Origin: Thinopyrum elongatum
Taxonomy: Eukaryota > Streptophyta > Magnoliopsida > Poales > Poaceae
Reading direction: 5' to 3'
DNA: 64,000 nucleotides
Assembly (NCBI GenBank): GCA_011799875.1
Contig: CM022303.1
Location: 422,648,483-422,712,482, forward strand
The notes under the pieces: generated by a model
The model's input: only the letters and a program-made list of their open reading frames with translations
What the model was told of the DNA's origin: nothing
Database searches by the model: none
Program-made: the position numbers and the translations under genes
Shown here: in pieces, positions 23,501 through 35,534 of the stretch
Position numbering within the stretch: the first letter of the stretch is position 1
How the letters are laid out: every line of letters begins with the position of its first letter

Positions 23501-24629
23501 GCCATCATTTTCTTGATGCTTTGAATCTCTTTGGCACTAAGCTTGTCCATATGCTTCTTGAAGACATCATTTTCATGCTTGATTTCGTTCTTCTGCTCAT
23601 TTACTTTCTGAGCAATGACAAGTTCCTTTGCAACAAAACCTTGGAAGGTGACGCTGATGCCAATGGGTGGCTGAAGCTCATCAAGAGAAAGAGATGGATC
23701 TTGAAACCATTCATCAATGAAGTTGTTTAATATATCCACATCGAACAGAGGCAAGTCATTGAAGATATCAGCTTATTCCTGCTTGTTTTGATCAGTTGCT
23801 ACAGGGCATCATCATCACTGTACAGGTCAATGATGTCATCGTCATCTTGCAATATACTTGATGGTTTAGGGCCTCGCGCTGTAGATCTCTTTGTCTTTAG
23901 AGAATTCCTAGACATATCTTCAGAACTCACACTAGATTCAGGAGGTGCAGTTTTCAATGGCTTCACTCTTGAAGTTTTTGGCGCAGTGGCAGCTTTTGAA
24001 GCCTCTCCTTTCTTGGTTGGCTTCGCTGACTCGGGGGCTGCAGCTTACTGATCTCCTTCTTGGGCAGCTGTAGCACTTGCTCTGAGTTCAGCATAGTGCG
24101 CAAGATATGCTGCAAAGTCATTGAAGGGGCCAACCAGGTTTGGTTCGGCCTGGCGAGTGCCATCTGGACTTGGTTCTGCTGGACCAGGTTTGAAGTCAAT
24201 CCCATAGTCCTTCTTTTTTTGAGCTGCTGAACCCCTTGCAAACTGGTAATTGGCTTCAAAGAGTTCATCTTCACGGCACCTTCAAATGCTGGATGCATCT
24301 GGATCATGAGGCATTTCATACCTCACCTTACATGGATAGAAGCTTAACCCAATGGCGTCAACCTTTGTCTTCGGGATAAGCTTCATATAGACAATATCAG
24401 CCCATGGTGGCCTCATAGCATTCTTTGTGGCATACTCGGGGGTGACAAAGTGATAATAGAACCATTCTTCCGCCCAGTATCTACGAATCCATTACACACG
24501 TGGTTTGCGCTCCCCATATGTTTCCTCTGGATCTGACTTGTACTTCTCATAAAGATCTGGATGAAGATCTAGAGCAGTGTTCTCACGTCATTGTCTTCTC
24601 CCCTACTTTGCAGATTTACCACCAGCCAT
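20554..24629 (-). pseudogene. Sirevirus A accessory (3' extra) ORF, broken
   Basis: The start ATG is at 24629 (M-A-G-G-K-S-A-K). The frame continues with Y-G-E-R-K-P-R-V and Y-W-A-E-E-W-F-Y-Y-H-F-V-T-P-E-Y, then a long Pro/Ala/Thr/Glu-rich and Lys-rich part (about 24319-22174, including a poly-Lys run near 23345 and helical stretches at 23450-23600). A more ordered segment follows (22137-20944) with P-R-T-I-Y-H-I-L-R-H-T-L-W-P and a final Ser/Pro/His-rich part ending at 20554. Breaks seen: TAG and TGA within the first 16 codons, a TAA at P-R-V-stop-W, several frameshifts between 24320 and 21741, and an amber stop at 20944-20946. This is the region some call env-like; I see no clear signal peptide or membrane anchor. 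Its own promoter-like region lies upstream at 25358-24766. Confidence 0.65.
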
Positions 24630-24765
24630 TGGCTTCAAAGGACTGATTGGCTTCTCTCTGCTGATTCGACAAGAACTGGCTTCTGGTGAGTCTAGATGAA
24701 GCTATGAGAAGTCTCCAAATGAATTCAGACTATGAGAACCAAGAGATTCGCCCACGGACGTGTAC

Positions 24766-25340
24766 CTGTGAAAGAATTAGAGATGTGAGTGAAGAAGGAG
24801 AGGTCATATGCATTCTCAGAGGATTTTGAAGTTAAAATCAGTTTGAAGATAATGACCTCATAGTGCGAAGACATTCACTTAGAAAGAGATGTTGGTTGTA
24901 GATTTGTCCGAATCCGAAAATGAGTACAAGTGAGGAATCATACTAGTCATGTATCATAAGTGAAGTAGCTTTGCAAGATATGAGATATGAATGACTAAAG
25001 ATGAAGATTTGGAAGTGGAAGAACAACTTCTGAAGATATTTGAAAATTTATCGGATCTAACAAACGGTAAAAAGTGAGATTTATTTACCGCACGAAGAAC
25101 AGATGAAGAATTGCTAGACGAGGCAAGAAGGAGGCCGAGCAGTTCAATCTCCCGCGCCCTAACTTGGCAACGGAGGATAGCTATGGCGGCGGCGGGGTGA
25201 AGATGTCCGCGGCTGGTGTGAGTAAGGTGTCGAAGAGGTCGCGGCAGCTAAGCACTTCTTATCCGGCGACGATGGAAGCTATCGGCGGCGCTAGGGTTGC
25301 GAAGGTGGGAGCGACAGGTGTGGAAGCAACTAATGACCGC
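24766..25340 (-). promoter_or_regulatory. Putative leader exon and 5'-UTR intron of the accessory ORF
   Basis: Downstream of a TATA box the minus strand has a GC-rich leader (about 25340-25089) of CGCCGCCG-like sequence. It ends at GTGCG|GTAAAT, a plausible donor. An AT-rich intron-like stretch (25088-24766, 323 nt) ends TTCTTTCACAG, a strong acceptor, and the ATG follows about 136 nt later. This is inferred from splice consensus only. The small plus-strand ORF at 25164-25379 is a shadow of the leader. Confidence 0.45.
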
Positions 25341-25350
25341 GGAGGCGAAG

Positions 25351-25358
25351 TATTTATA
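25351..25358 (-). promoter_or_regulatory. TATA box inside Sirevirus A
   Basis: The minus strand reads CTTATAAATACTTCG. It lies about 20-30 bp before the GC-rich leader of the accessory ORF and far from either LTR, which suggests an internal promoter. Confidence 0.5.
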
Positions 25359-25733
25359 AGGAGGAGTTCGGCGCGGTGAATTTACTACGCTGCCTTTGGC
25401 GGTTCACATTAGTGTGATGCGTGGCATGCATGTGTAGTTTTTATAGCTACGCCATGACCCCACAACTGAGCTATTTCAGCCGGAGGTCATTCCGGCTTCT
25501 GCGGTGTCCGGCAAAGTGGATAAGGATGTAAAAATGTTTTAAATTTTTGTCTCAAAATCTTCGACTGACAAGGACATAGTGAAGACAATCGACACGTGTC
25601 AATAGAATGCATATGAAGATTTAGAGAGAGCAGGAGAGATAAGCACATACGGGGTAAGGGTCCAATCACATTCACTTAGGATAGAAAAGGCAACTTGAAG
25701 ACATAGCTATAAGTGAATACTAACGAGGACAAA

Positions 25734-25738
<5 letters not shown>

Positions 25739-25772
<34 letters not shown>
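25739..25772. repeat. (AT)n microsatellite at the insertion boundary
   Basis: About 17 AT repeats lie between Sirevirus A sequence and the inserted element. It obscures the exact junction. Confidence 0.95.
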
Positions 25773-25774
<2 letters not shown>

Positions 25775-25779
25775 CAGAA

Positions 25780-26690
25780 TAATATTCTGAGCGATCGGAG
25801 GAATTCCCACCTAAACTACCCGGCCCGAAACTACCTTGTCCCCCGACCTGATCCGCAACACCAGCCCGCCGCCGGGGCCTCCCCCTCCCCGCAGCGCGCC
25901 GCCGTGGCCTCCCATCTTCCCCAGCGCACCGCCTTGTCCCCACCTTCTCCCTCAACTTCGGCCACTGCCCCGCACTCCAACCACGGATCAAGCCGTCGAG
26001 GTTGCCCTACCCCAGATCGCGCCGCCCAGGACCATCCGTCGCCACCACGGCCGCCGGAACCAAGTCCTCCCGCGCCGTTGCTATCTTTCCTTGCTCCGCT
26101 GCAAGCCGAGCACCTCCTCAGCTCCATTGCTATTCAGCACTTCCTCCAGTTCCTCCCATGGTGGATGCGCTCGTCCACTCCTACCACTGTCCGAGCTCAC
26201 TCCAATCCCTCCAACACGCTACCTCCTCCCGCCGGTGGGGCTCCGTCGCTGCAGCGCCCCAGCCGTTCAGTGCTGCCACCACGAGTCGTTCGACGAGACA
26301 GCGTCAAGCCGTTCGACGCCGTAGCTCGGGAGGCTGCCTCCTTTCGCTCGCTGGATCCGCCACAGCCGCGCCCTTCCACCATCGCTGACGCCTCCTTCCA
26401 AGCTTCCACGGCGCCCCGCAGCCCACCCAATGACACCTCTGATCTCAGGAACGGCCTTGGCTCCCTGTCGGCACAACTCGCTGTCGACGACCTCTTTTGA
26501 CAGCTCACCTCTGAGTCCCACCAGACCCACACGACGACGCTGGCCGTCCACAGCCACCACCACAGGCCGTTCACAGCAACCACACCTGGCTGTTCTCAAA
26601 ACCACCCCAAAGTGCAGACCATACATGAGGATAGGGCTGATGTATGTGCTTGCCCGTGTCAACTGATTTGTGCCAGGCTTTCACCAAAAA
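25780..26690 (+). other. GC-rich gene-like cargo with overlapping long frames
   Basis: A GC-rich island in AT-rich DNA. The longest plus-strand frame (25904-26500, 198 codons) is Ser/Pro/Ala/Thr-rich with H-H-like low complexity and no recognisable domain, and long frames also run on the minus strand, so none is convincing. The block looks like the 5' exon and leader of a plant gene captured by the element. It is followed by intron-like AT-rich sequence and a second GC-rich block at 27560-27830 with similar composition. The region 27830-29600 shows only short frames without domains. Confidence 0.35.
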
Positions 26691-29619
26691 TTTACCTCAG
26701 TCCTCAGCTCTAACATGGCAATAATTTTATATTGCAGGAGGAGGCAGCAAGAAAGAGCTACGCGATCCAATAGAGTTTATTGATTGAAGATGTTCACCTT
26801 TTGTGTGATCTTCAGTTCACATTTGCCGTGATATTTAGTTTAGCCGGCTTACTATTTCATCACCAGGTAAACTAAAAAGCTCTGTGTCTGATAGAATATC
26901 CCATGTTATAACTTATAAATTTGTCTAGATGCAAGGAACAAATCTCCGGACAACTTTTGCTTCATTGAAATAAATCAAGCTGTGTTTTGTTGTTGAGCGA
27001 CAACATGGTGGCAGCCCTTCACTGAAATAAGTCAGGTATGTTAGCTGCAGGAGTTTAAAAATCAGCTGCTTTTCAACTGAATAAAATGTGTCACGCAAGT
27101 TCAAGTATACCTACTGTAGGAGTTCAAAAATCTGAGAAATGAAGCTCAAACCAAGTTCAAAAGTTGATTCCTTCATAAATTAGTTGTTTTTGGTTAATTC
27201 GTTGTTATGGACAGTACAAATACACACTGCTGTGTAGTACATGTGTGTATTGTAATTGTAATAGTGGTTTGGAGTTCAAAAAAAGATAACAATAAAGGTT
27301 CGTAGAAGAACCCAAAACATTCGGTAGTTTTGGAAGCCCAAATTTCAGTTCAACATGTTTTCTATCATCTGCTCATTAAGAACCCCAGAAACGGTTCAAT
27401 GTGTGTCTTCAAAAAAATAGTGTGGCTATTTATATTAAAAAATGCTACTTTCGTTTGTTTGGTAGCCTTCCTTAATTATCACTTGATGCTCAGCCTTTCC
27501 AATTGCAGTTTTCACATCAGGTGACATGCCAAAAAAATCCAAGCCTCACAACTCAACGCAGGGTCAGACCAGATGACAGCCAACCATGATCCCGGCGGCC
27601 TCCAGGCTCAAACCTCGCACCGCCCCCTGTTCCTCAACTTCTGCGGTATCCCTCCATCCCGTACCGCCCGCCTCCCCTCCTCGCACAACCTCGCCACCAA
27701 CCTACCCTCCCTGCTATGCGCCCGGCCACCCTCACACCACCTCAGCGCCCAGGCTGTTCACCGCCGGCGCCACAGTTCGTTCACAGCCGATAGCCGAGGC
27801 CGTTCAATGACACAACGACGAGGTCTGGCCTTCCCCATTCCTCTTTTCATGTTGTGGCATTATCAAACTCGTGTAATGACTGATTCTGTACTGCTGTTGG
27901 TTGCATTGGTGATGCTTTTACAAGTGTGGAAACAAAGCTAGTGTCCTATTTTGCTTGTATATTAAGAGTTCGCCTATGAGTCTCCTATATGTACTAGTGA
28001 TGCTACTTCATCTCTACTTGTTGTGAAGTAAGGTTTTAATTTTAGAGAATCGCACAAGTGGGTAGGTCCCCAATGGTGAGAACTTGTTCTATTCCTGTTG
28101 CTATCAAGCTGTTTGTTGATGTGCTTACAAGAAATGAAATATACTTTTTGATGTTTCTTTGTTGCCAAATAAGAGCTATTGTTTGATTAACACCACCTTC
28201 TTGCATCAAGTGACACCAAACATGTTTGATTGAATGTTCACAAGAAATGATCACACGCCAAAGTGACACCCTCAGTTTAAATACTAATTTTAGATCAGTG
28301 CAATTCTTATTTTTATTCAGTACTCTTCCTGCAAATGATTCTTGGTTGCTTCTCCTGTTCTGAACTTGTTGCTCAATTGCACAGGTATTGCTAGAGTACT
28401 GTCGAGTCTGAAGCCAGCTGCACATTCACACATGAGTTGGTGCTCCTGAAGTGCTCTAATTAGCAAAAGAAAATGACAAGGGGAGTGCATCCAAAAGAGA
28501 GGTGGCAAGCATGTGCCTGCTTCGGTGTGTTGATAACTGAATTGAAGGATCTTCAGTATATGAACCACAAACAAGAGGTGCATCCCATACAAACAAAGAA
28601 GTGCATCCAGTACATTAGCTCAAGATCCAACGGTTCAATTATCTTTTGGTTTGGCAAAATGCTTCTCTTGCAGGTTTTTTGTTTTGCTGTAATTTTCATT
28701 TATATCACAGGATGTAACACCATCTCTGAAACAAATGCATATGTTCTGTTAAGAACTTGCGCGGTGGGTGTACTGTTGATAATCTGAACTTGTTTCTCTC
28801 AACTACAGAAAACATGTAACCTTTGTTGTGCTGCTCTGCAATTTCTCCATAAAATATGGATTGTTTTGGTTTAAGTCCATCTTGAATCCATGCGCCATCT
28901 TGCTACCTTTTTTGGAATCAATAAATGGCATCGACATTCCACAGAACAAATGTCAACTAGGATGCGTGTGTATGTATCAAATATGGCAGGATTTGTTCCT
29001 CGCACCGGAGTACACCAATGCAATGGTGCGGAGGCCGTACAAATTTCTTATTTCTATTGCTATAGGTTCGAGTGATAAATTACTGTAAGCTGACATGTTA
29101 TTGTCCAATTAGTTCAAATGATCATTGTTTTCTTCATTGACCAAAACAAAAAGGAGTACAAATATTTATTACAAAAATCATGAAAATTATTCAAGTTGCA
29201 AACAAAAGGAAGTACATACCTTCGTTGCAAGAAATGTTCGAGTTTGAACAAAACAAAAAGAAAACATCCATCAGTTCAACTAGTGAAACCATGCAAATTC
29301 GGAGCTGATGGTGTCGTCAGTTTGGACGGGAAAACAAATCTAAAATTGTAATCCCCAAAAAGGTTCTGTTCTATAAGTCCATGTCTTGACGGGAGGCCGT
29401 TCAAAACATCTGGACATATAAGTCCACTATTTTATTATACGAGTTAAAAAAATGACGTCCCATCTGTGAAAACATGCTCAGTACAAACACATACAGAGAT
29501 CATTTCAACTACTCTGTTTTCGGAACGGAAAAAACAGAACGCTCAGTACAAACACAAAACTTCACTCAGTACTAGTACTCTGTTTTTCGGACGGGAAAAC
29601 AACACGATGATTCTCACCG

Positions 29620-30240
29620 TATTCAAAATTACTTTTAAACTATTACGAATTTGCGAAAACATTCAACATGACTAAGTTTCGCATTTTTGATAGCTTTCTA
29701 ACGGTATATTATTTGCCCCATTTAGACAAACTTTTAAAGAAACCACGTCCGAAATCAAATTTGACCGTATTCGAATTCGACTTTAAACCATAAGGAATTA
29801 GAAAAACATTTCTATACGAAAAAGTTGCGCATTTTCCATAGCTTTCCAATGTCGTATCATTTGCGTCACTCCGACAAACCGTTTGCAAAAAAACACGAAA
29901 ATACTTTTCGCCCAGAATTTCACCGTTTTTCAAATTAATTTTAAATCATATAGAATTTGAAAAAATAATAGATATATGGAAGAAGCAGATTTTCACCAGC
30001 TTTCCAACGCCATCTTATTTGCTCAATACCGACAAACCGTTTGCAAACTATGTCCAAAATACGATTCGCGTTTTCGATTTTGAAAAAAATGGTTTATTCA
30101 AAAATGCTCTTAAACCATAATGATTTTACAAAAACGTTCAATATACTTGTGATTTTGATGTCAAGAGCTTTCCAACGATATATTACACGCCCCGTTCCGA
30201 TGAAAATAAATTGCAAATTTTTTTGGAACTAAAGAAGACG
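29620..30240 (+). repeat. Degenerate ~150-170-bp tandem repeat, four copies
   Basis: Copies are marked by AGCTTTCCAACG-like cores at about 29691, 29840, 29999 and 30168. Each is followed by a T-A-T-rich block, then 'ccgacaaaccgtttgcaaa' or a variant, and preceded by 'taaaccataangaatt'. The copies are diverged. The array lies 80 bp before the hairpin at the element's right end and so may be a terminal structural module. Confidence 0.75.
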
Positions 30241-30320
30241 ATTTTCAACGGAAATGAAAGTATCAGTTCAGCCACTCGAATTCATCAGTTCAACCGCTCG
30301 AATTCATCAATTCAATAATG

Positions 30321-30343
30321 GTAACAGAATAATATTCTGTTAC
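30321..30343. repeat. Perfect 10-bp-arm hairpin near the element's right end
   Basis: Arms GTAACAGAAT and ATTCTGTTAC are exact reverse complements around a 3-nt AAT loop. CTAG follows 15 nt downstream. Confidence 0.9.
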
Positions 30344-30362
30344 GCGAAACAGAATAGCCTAG

Positions 30363-30690
30363 ATGTACACACACACACACATTTGCAATGAGATCAAATA
30401 AAGTGCGAAGATAAAACCATTGTTGAGGACAACAAACAACCATGAAGATAATGCAGTAGATGTGATGCCAAATGAAAATCTTCAAGAAAGTTTGGTGGTG
30501 GCGTTACCCACCGTATAGGAAGTACTGGATCCAGACACAACGCACAATTATCGTGGCGCTTTGAAGTCAAATTCCACATTAATATCTTCTCACTGAGAGT
30601 GTATATCTTCATGAATTGAAGACATACGTTACTTCATGCGTTGTACATGAAGATTGTCAACAATGCATAAGCGTTAGGATGTGTGTCCAT
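30363..30690 (-). other. Sirevirus A non-coding segment between RNase H and the insertion
   Basis: It begins with a (CA)n run (30368-30381) and continues as minus-strand Sirevirus sequence rich in 'tgaagat' phrases. No frame with a domain is seen. Confidence 0.5.
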
Positions 30691-32745
30691 TCACTGGACA
30701 TTTGAGGATTCTAAGATACTTAGCTCACACCACAACTTGCAGAATCTCTTCTCATCCAAAGGCTTCATGAAGATATCTGCCAATTGATCTTCAGTGTTGA
30801 CATGAATGATGTCAATGTCTTCTTTGAGCACATGGTCGGGAAGAAAATGATGTCGAATCTGAATATGCTTCGTCTTGGAGTGCTGAACAGGGTTGTGGGC
30901 AATCTTGATGGTGCTTTCATTGTCACAGAAGAGGGGCACCTTGTTCTTGTTGATGCCATAGTCCTTGAGGGTTTGCTTCATCCAGAGAAGCTGAGCGCAG
31001 CAAGATCCAACAACAATGTATTCAGCTTCAACAGTAGAGAGTGAGACACAGTTCTGCTTCTTTGAAGACCAATAGACAAGTGATCGACCAAGAAAGTGGC
31101 ATGTGCGTGATGTAGACTTGCGATCCACCTTGTCACCAGCATAATCAGCATCAGAGAATCCAACTAGATCAAACTCTGAGCCCTTTGGATACCATAATCC
31201 TAGCATTGGGGTGTGATCCACATATCAAAGTATTCGCTTCACCGCGAGGTGATGCGACTCCTTTGGTGCCGCTTGGAATCGGGCACACATGCAAACGCTA
31301 AGCATTATATCTGGCCTAGATGCACATAAGTACAATAAAGAACTAATCATGGAGTGGTTTACCTTTCGTAGAAATATTTACCATTTTCGTCGGAGCTCAG
31401 GTGGCCATTTGTTGGCATTGGAGTCTTGTAGCCCTTGCAATCTTTCATACCAAACTTCTTCAGACATTCCTTGAGATACTTCTCTTGAGATATGAAGATG
31501 TCATTGCTTTGTTGATGGATTTGAAGACCAAGAAAGAATTTCATCTCCCCCATCATAGACATCTAATATTGCTCTTGCATCATGTGACTGAAGTCATCAC
31601 TGTATCTTTTGTCAGTGTAGCCGAAGATAATGTCATCCACATAGATTTGGCATACAAACAGTTCACCTTCATATGTCTTCGTGAAGAGAGTGGGATCCAG
31701 AGAACCAAGTTTGAAGCCTTTGCTTTTCAGGAATTCCTTGTGTGTCATATCAAGCATAAGGCGCTTGTTTGAGGCCATACAATGCCTTGTTGAGCTTGTA
31801 GACATGTCAGGATGCTTTGGATCTTCAAAACTAGGTGGTTGTGCAACGCAGACTTCTTCTTTAATTTTGCCATTTAGGAAGGCACTCTTCACATCCATTT
31901 GATACAGGAGGATATCATTGTGATTGGCGTAGGATAGCAGTATGTGAATGGCTTCAAGCCTATCCACAGGATCAATGCTTTCATCGAAGTCGATTCCCTC
32001 AACTTGCGTTTATCCTTGAGCAATGATACGAGCTTTGTTTCTGACAACTTGACCATGTTCATCTTGTTTGTTGTGGTAGATCCATTTGGTGCCAATAATA
32101 TTGTGCTTGCGTGGATCAGGATGTTTGACTAGCTCCCACACATTATTGAGCCCAAATTATTGAAGCTCTTCTTGCATAGCTTGAATCCATTGTAGTTCCA
32201 TGAAAGCTTCATCAACCTTTTTGGGTTCGGAGATGGAGACTAAGGCAAAATGCCCACAAAAGTTGGCTAGTTGCATAGCTCTTGATTGAGTGAGTGGTCC
32301 GAGTGCATTGATGCTGTCAAGTATCTTCTCAATCTGAACTTCATTGGCCGCACGAGGATGAACATGGCGAAGATTTTGCTATTGTTGATCATTGTCTTCA
32401 GGTTCAACATTGTCTTCACATTGAACAGGACCTGGAATCACAACCTCTTCTTCTCCATGTTCCTTAGTGGGTATAATTTCTCCATTGCCCATTAGCTTGA
32501 TGGATTCACTTGGAGGTACTTCATCTAGCACATTTGGCAGGTGCTCTCTTTGCGAGCCGTTAGTCTCATCGAACCGCACATGTACAGTTTCAACCACTTT
32601 AGAGTGAAAGAGGTTGAATACCCTTTAGGTGTACGAATCCTTTCCATAGCCAAGCATAAAACCCTCATGTACTTTTGGTGTAAATTTGGAAGTGTGATGT
32701 GGATCCCTTATCCAGCATCTTGCACCAAAGACTTTTTAATCACTT
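30691..32745 (-). pseudogene. Sirevirus A pol: integrase C-terminus, RT and RNase H, broken
   Basis: Copia pol in several frames on the minus strand. From right to left: the integrase C-terminal region (32745-32379) with K-V-F-G-A and E-G-F-M-L-G-Y-G-K-D-S, then V-R-F-D-E-T-N-G-S-Q-R-E-H-L. Next RT (32095-31359) with [11 protein letters not shown], the catalytic Y-V-D-D-I-I-F-G, and M-K-F-F-L-G-L-Q-I. Last RNase H (31221-30691, 176 codons, intact) with catalytic Asp in F-S-D-A-D-Y-A-G, Glu in V-E-A-E-Y and Asp in F-C-D-N-E-S-T. At least three frameshifts and several stops lie between RT and RNase H (31222-31358) and at 31890-32000. It is in the same orientation as the accessory ORF and was one polyprotein with the integrase at 61141-61657 before the LINE inserted. 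Confidence 0.9.
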
Positions 32746-32761
32746 ACATCACTATAGTTCA

Positions 32762-35534
32762 GCAAGATGCGGGTTATACTTTGGATCCTCAAGAATTGAT
32801 AGTTTCAAATGGCAGTCTATTATCCCCAGAGCATGTCTCACAAGTTGATAGCTCGCCGCCGGTGGCCTCCTCACCGGAGACGGTGTTGGGATTATAGTTT
32901 GGATCTGTTTCGCCAGCTGCCCGTCTTTCTCGGGATACGGTTTTTGATAATAACCGTAGGATAATCTTTTCACCTGATATTGTCTCCGTCACATTTCCTT
33001 CTGTGGGATCTATGCAAAACCCTTTAGTTCTCTTGGATGATGACCCTGACGATGATGGGCTATGTTCTACCCCTCCTAGTACTTTATTGGGCCCTAGTAC
33101 TTCAGTCAGCACGGCCCAATCGCCAAGCAAGTCACCTTTGGAAATTGTTCGTGATTTGCAAGGTTTAGATGAAGTTGTGGAAGAAATTGCTGCACAATTT
33201 TGGGACTGTCTACGTTGTTTGGGTATGGGACATACTTTGGATCGGTGCATGAACAAAGTCCGTTGTCGTCGTTGTTTCTGGCTCGGTCACGTTAAACAAG
33301 GTTGCACGCGGTCACCTCCTAATTTAAAGATTTGGGTTCCCAAACGTAGCAGCCCAACTACCAACCTCGAGTCCCGCACCTTCAAGCATACCCCGGACCC
33401 TTCATGCTCCCAAACAGTGAAAAGGTCCCCTGCCAAAAACCCTGACCCCCCTGCTCTGCAACCTGGTTACTCCACACCTCCATCATCAAGCCGCACACCA
33501 CCCAATAGCTCTGCAACGCCTCCACCGCCACCGTCCATGGCGAACTACGAGCTCGATCCGTGGCGTTTCTTGCCGGTGGGTCATGACATTGTGGATGCTG
33601 GTCCGTAGCGGCTACCGCGCATGTTTTACACCCCGGCCCGCTCCCCTCCCCGCCGCCATGAGTCCTACATGGTGGGGATTGTTGAGCCCATCCCACAGCC
33701 GGAGGATGTGCCTCTCCTCCGCCAGCAGGTCAGAGATTTCATAACCGACGAACTACAGCTGCCAGTTTTATCCTCTCAGACTTGGTTCCAGGGTGTTGGG
33801 CTGTATCAGAAGCAAGACCCAGTTATTCGTAGTGCTTTGGTTAATCATGCTCCCTGGCCGCTTGGTTTAGATCAGCATGGAGAAGAGATTTTTGTTAGAT
33901 TCATTAACCATGATGATGGGGAGGGTTTTCGAGCTTTACATGGTCATAGAACTGGTTGGCTCATGTTTATTGGTGTCCCCCTTGATTACCGCAATGAAGA
34001 GATCCTTTCTGAGGTTGTGGGTACTTTCGGGCAATTTCACTATTGGAATCATGAGGACGATCATTTGGTCCGTTCTTTGGTCTATGCTTCCTTCCCTGAT
34101 AATCTGCTTGTGCCAAGGGATGTTGTTTTTCGTAAGTTTGCCAATGTTGGAGGTGCTGTTGTTTCATGGACCGCCTCTTGCCACATCCTAACTGCTGCTT
34201 TTGCTGAACAATTACCTCAAGATGAAGATGTGATGCCCATAGATGGTAATCCTCATCCAATGCCTGGTCAGCTTCAGCCCAATGAGAACTTCTAGGCAGT
34301 GCCACCCTACCCTGCTCTTGGCTGGAATAATATTCCACAGCCTTGGCACCATGATCAACCACAACAGCATCAGGATGAGCAACAGGATGGATGGGGTCCT
34401 TGGGATGCACCAGTTGAGGAGCCTGCTAATGAACAGCCACAGGTGCAACAAGATCAAGCTTCTATGATTTTAAATCCTTCAATGGGCTCCAACGACTCTT
34501 CCCAGCAAGACAACCAGTTTGTGGTTGATGGGCCTCCAGTGGATCATGCTCATGTGATTGAGCCAGTACAGGTGGGAGATGGGCCTGTTGGCCCAATTAT
34601 TCAGAACCTTCAGGAGGGGGAAGTTGCTGTGGATGGCGCGGTTGGCCCAATGCAACCGGTCATTTTACCTGCTGCAGAGAATTTTGTTGAGAATCTTCAG
34701 AATGACAATGTTGTAGATGGCCATATGGATGAGAACCAGCTACTGGAGGACCCTGCAGTGCCTGAACACAATAACAATATTGCCATTGTTCCTTACCAGC
34801 CACCTCTACAGCCACCTCTTTTTGTTGGAACTACTAGGATTGTGTATGGCCCAGTTTTACCGCCTGAGATGATCTGGCAGCGAACTTTTGAGTTGCTGTT
34901 GCCTTCTTTTCTGACTTCAAACCTGCCCAGAGAGTTGCCACTTATGGTTGATAGTTTTTCACTGAAGAGAACTTGGCTGCAAGCTTTTCCTGAAGAAATG
35001 CACTTTTCTTGGCCCCCTGTTCAGTTGTAGAGTCAGCATCTGTCCTTGACTCTGTTGCCCTCCCCTTCTAGGCCAGTGGCACGCAAGTTGACTTTTGGAG
35101 ATGAAGCAAGCAACCTTCCCAAGCAATCAGCTCCTGTTGATAATGTGCAAGTTACACTCCCTTTTGTGAGTGTTTCTGCTACTGCAAAGAAAACAGCCAT
35201 AAAACCTAAATCTCTGGTGGCTCCATGAGCTGACTTCTCGGACAGAAGAATGACTCGCAGCGCTGCAAAACTGCAGGGTTACAAGCCCACTTCTGCAATT
35301 CCAGTTAAGCCTTGGCCACCAAGACAGCCACGTGCGAAGAAGCCCAAGATCCAGGAGGCAAATGATTAACAGCCCAGCCCCAAGGTGTCAGACGATGGCC
35401 CTGCTCTCATTCCTATCAATGTTATGCAAAACCTTGGCACTTCCTTGGGCATCCCACTTGAGAAATTAACAGTGGAAAAGCTTATGGTTGAGCCCAAGAA
35501 GACTCAACACAAAGATGTGCCCAATGATAAGTGA
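32762..35534 (+). pseudogene. LINE ORF1 (nucleic-acid-binding, two CCHC knuckles), many stops
   Basis: One frame runs through the segment but is cut by stops at 32895 (TAG), 33606 (TAG), 34293 (TAG), 35028 (TAG), 35226 (TGA) and 35368 (TAA). It ends at 35532-35534. Two zinc knuckles, C-L-R-C-L-G-M-G-H-T-L-D-R-C and C-R-R-C-F-W-L-G-H-V-K-Q-G-C (both C-x2-C-x4-H-x4-C), lie at 33210-33308. A conserved globular part follows (33640-34210), with F-V-R-F-I-N-H and G-W-L-M-F-I-G-V-P-L-D-Y-R-N-E-E, then an acidic Gln/Pro/Glu-rich tail. Plant L1 ORF1 proteins bind element RNA. All breaks except possible small indels are single-codon stops, so the frame was intact until recently. Confidence 0.85.

Larger units (their letters stand above)
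25735..30362 (+). mobile_element. Unclassified insertion in Sirevirus A, possible Helitron
   Basis: Sirevirus A sequence stops in an (AT)n tract and resumes at a (CA)n tract near 30368. The insertion's right end has a perfect hairpin (30321-30343) followed 15 nt later by CTAG (30359-30362), the layout of a Helitron 3' end. The left end starts TCTC then AT repeats. An identical 18-bp block, TAACAGAATAATATTCTG, occurs near both ends (25772-25789 and 30322-30339). Against Helitron: the expected flanking A and T are not seen, and the near-palindromic end block would also suit a TIR element. No Rep/helicase gene is present. Inside are GC-rich gene-fragment-like blocks (25780-26690 and 27560-27830), intron-like AT-rich DNA and a tandem repeat array at the right end. 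Confidence 0.5.

Noticed and set aside
20554..24629. Calling the Sirevirus A accessory ORF an envelope gene
   Set aside because: No signal peptide, furin-like site or membrane anchor is recognisable; the name env-like rests on position only.
25164..25379. Plus-strand ORF of 71 codons
   Set aside because: It overlaps the minus-strand leader and TATA box of the Sirevirus A accessory ORF and has no domain.
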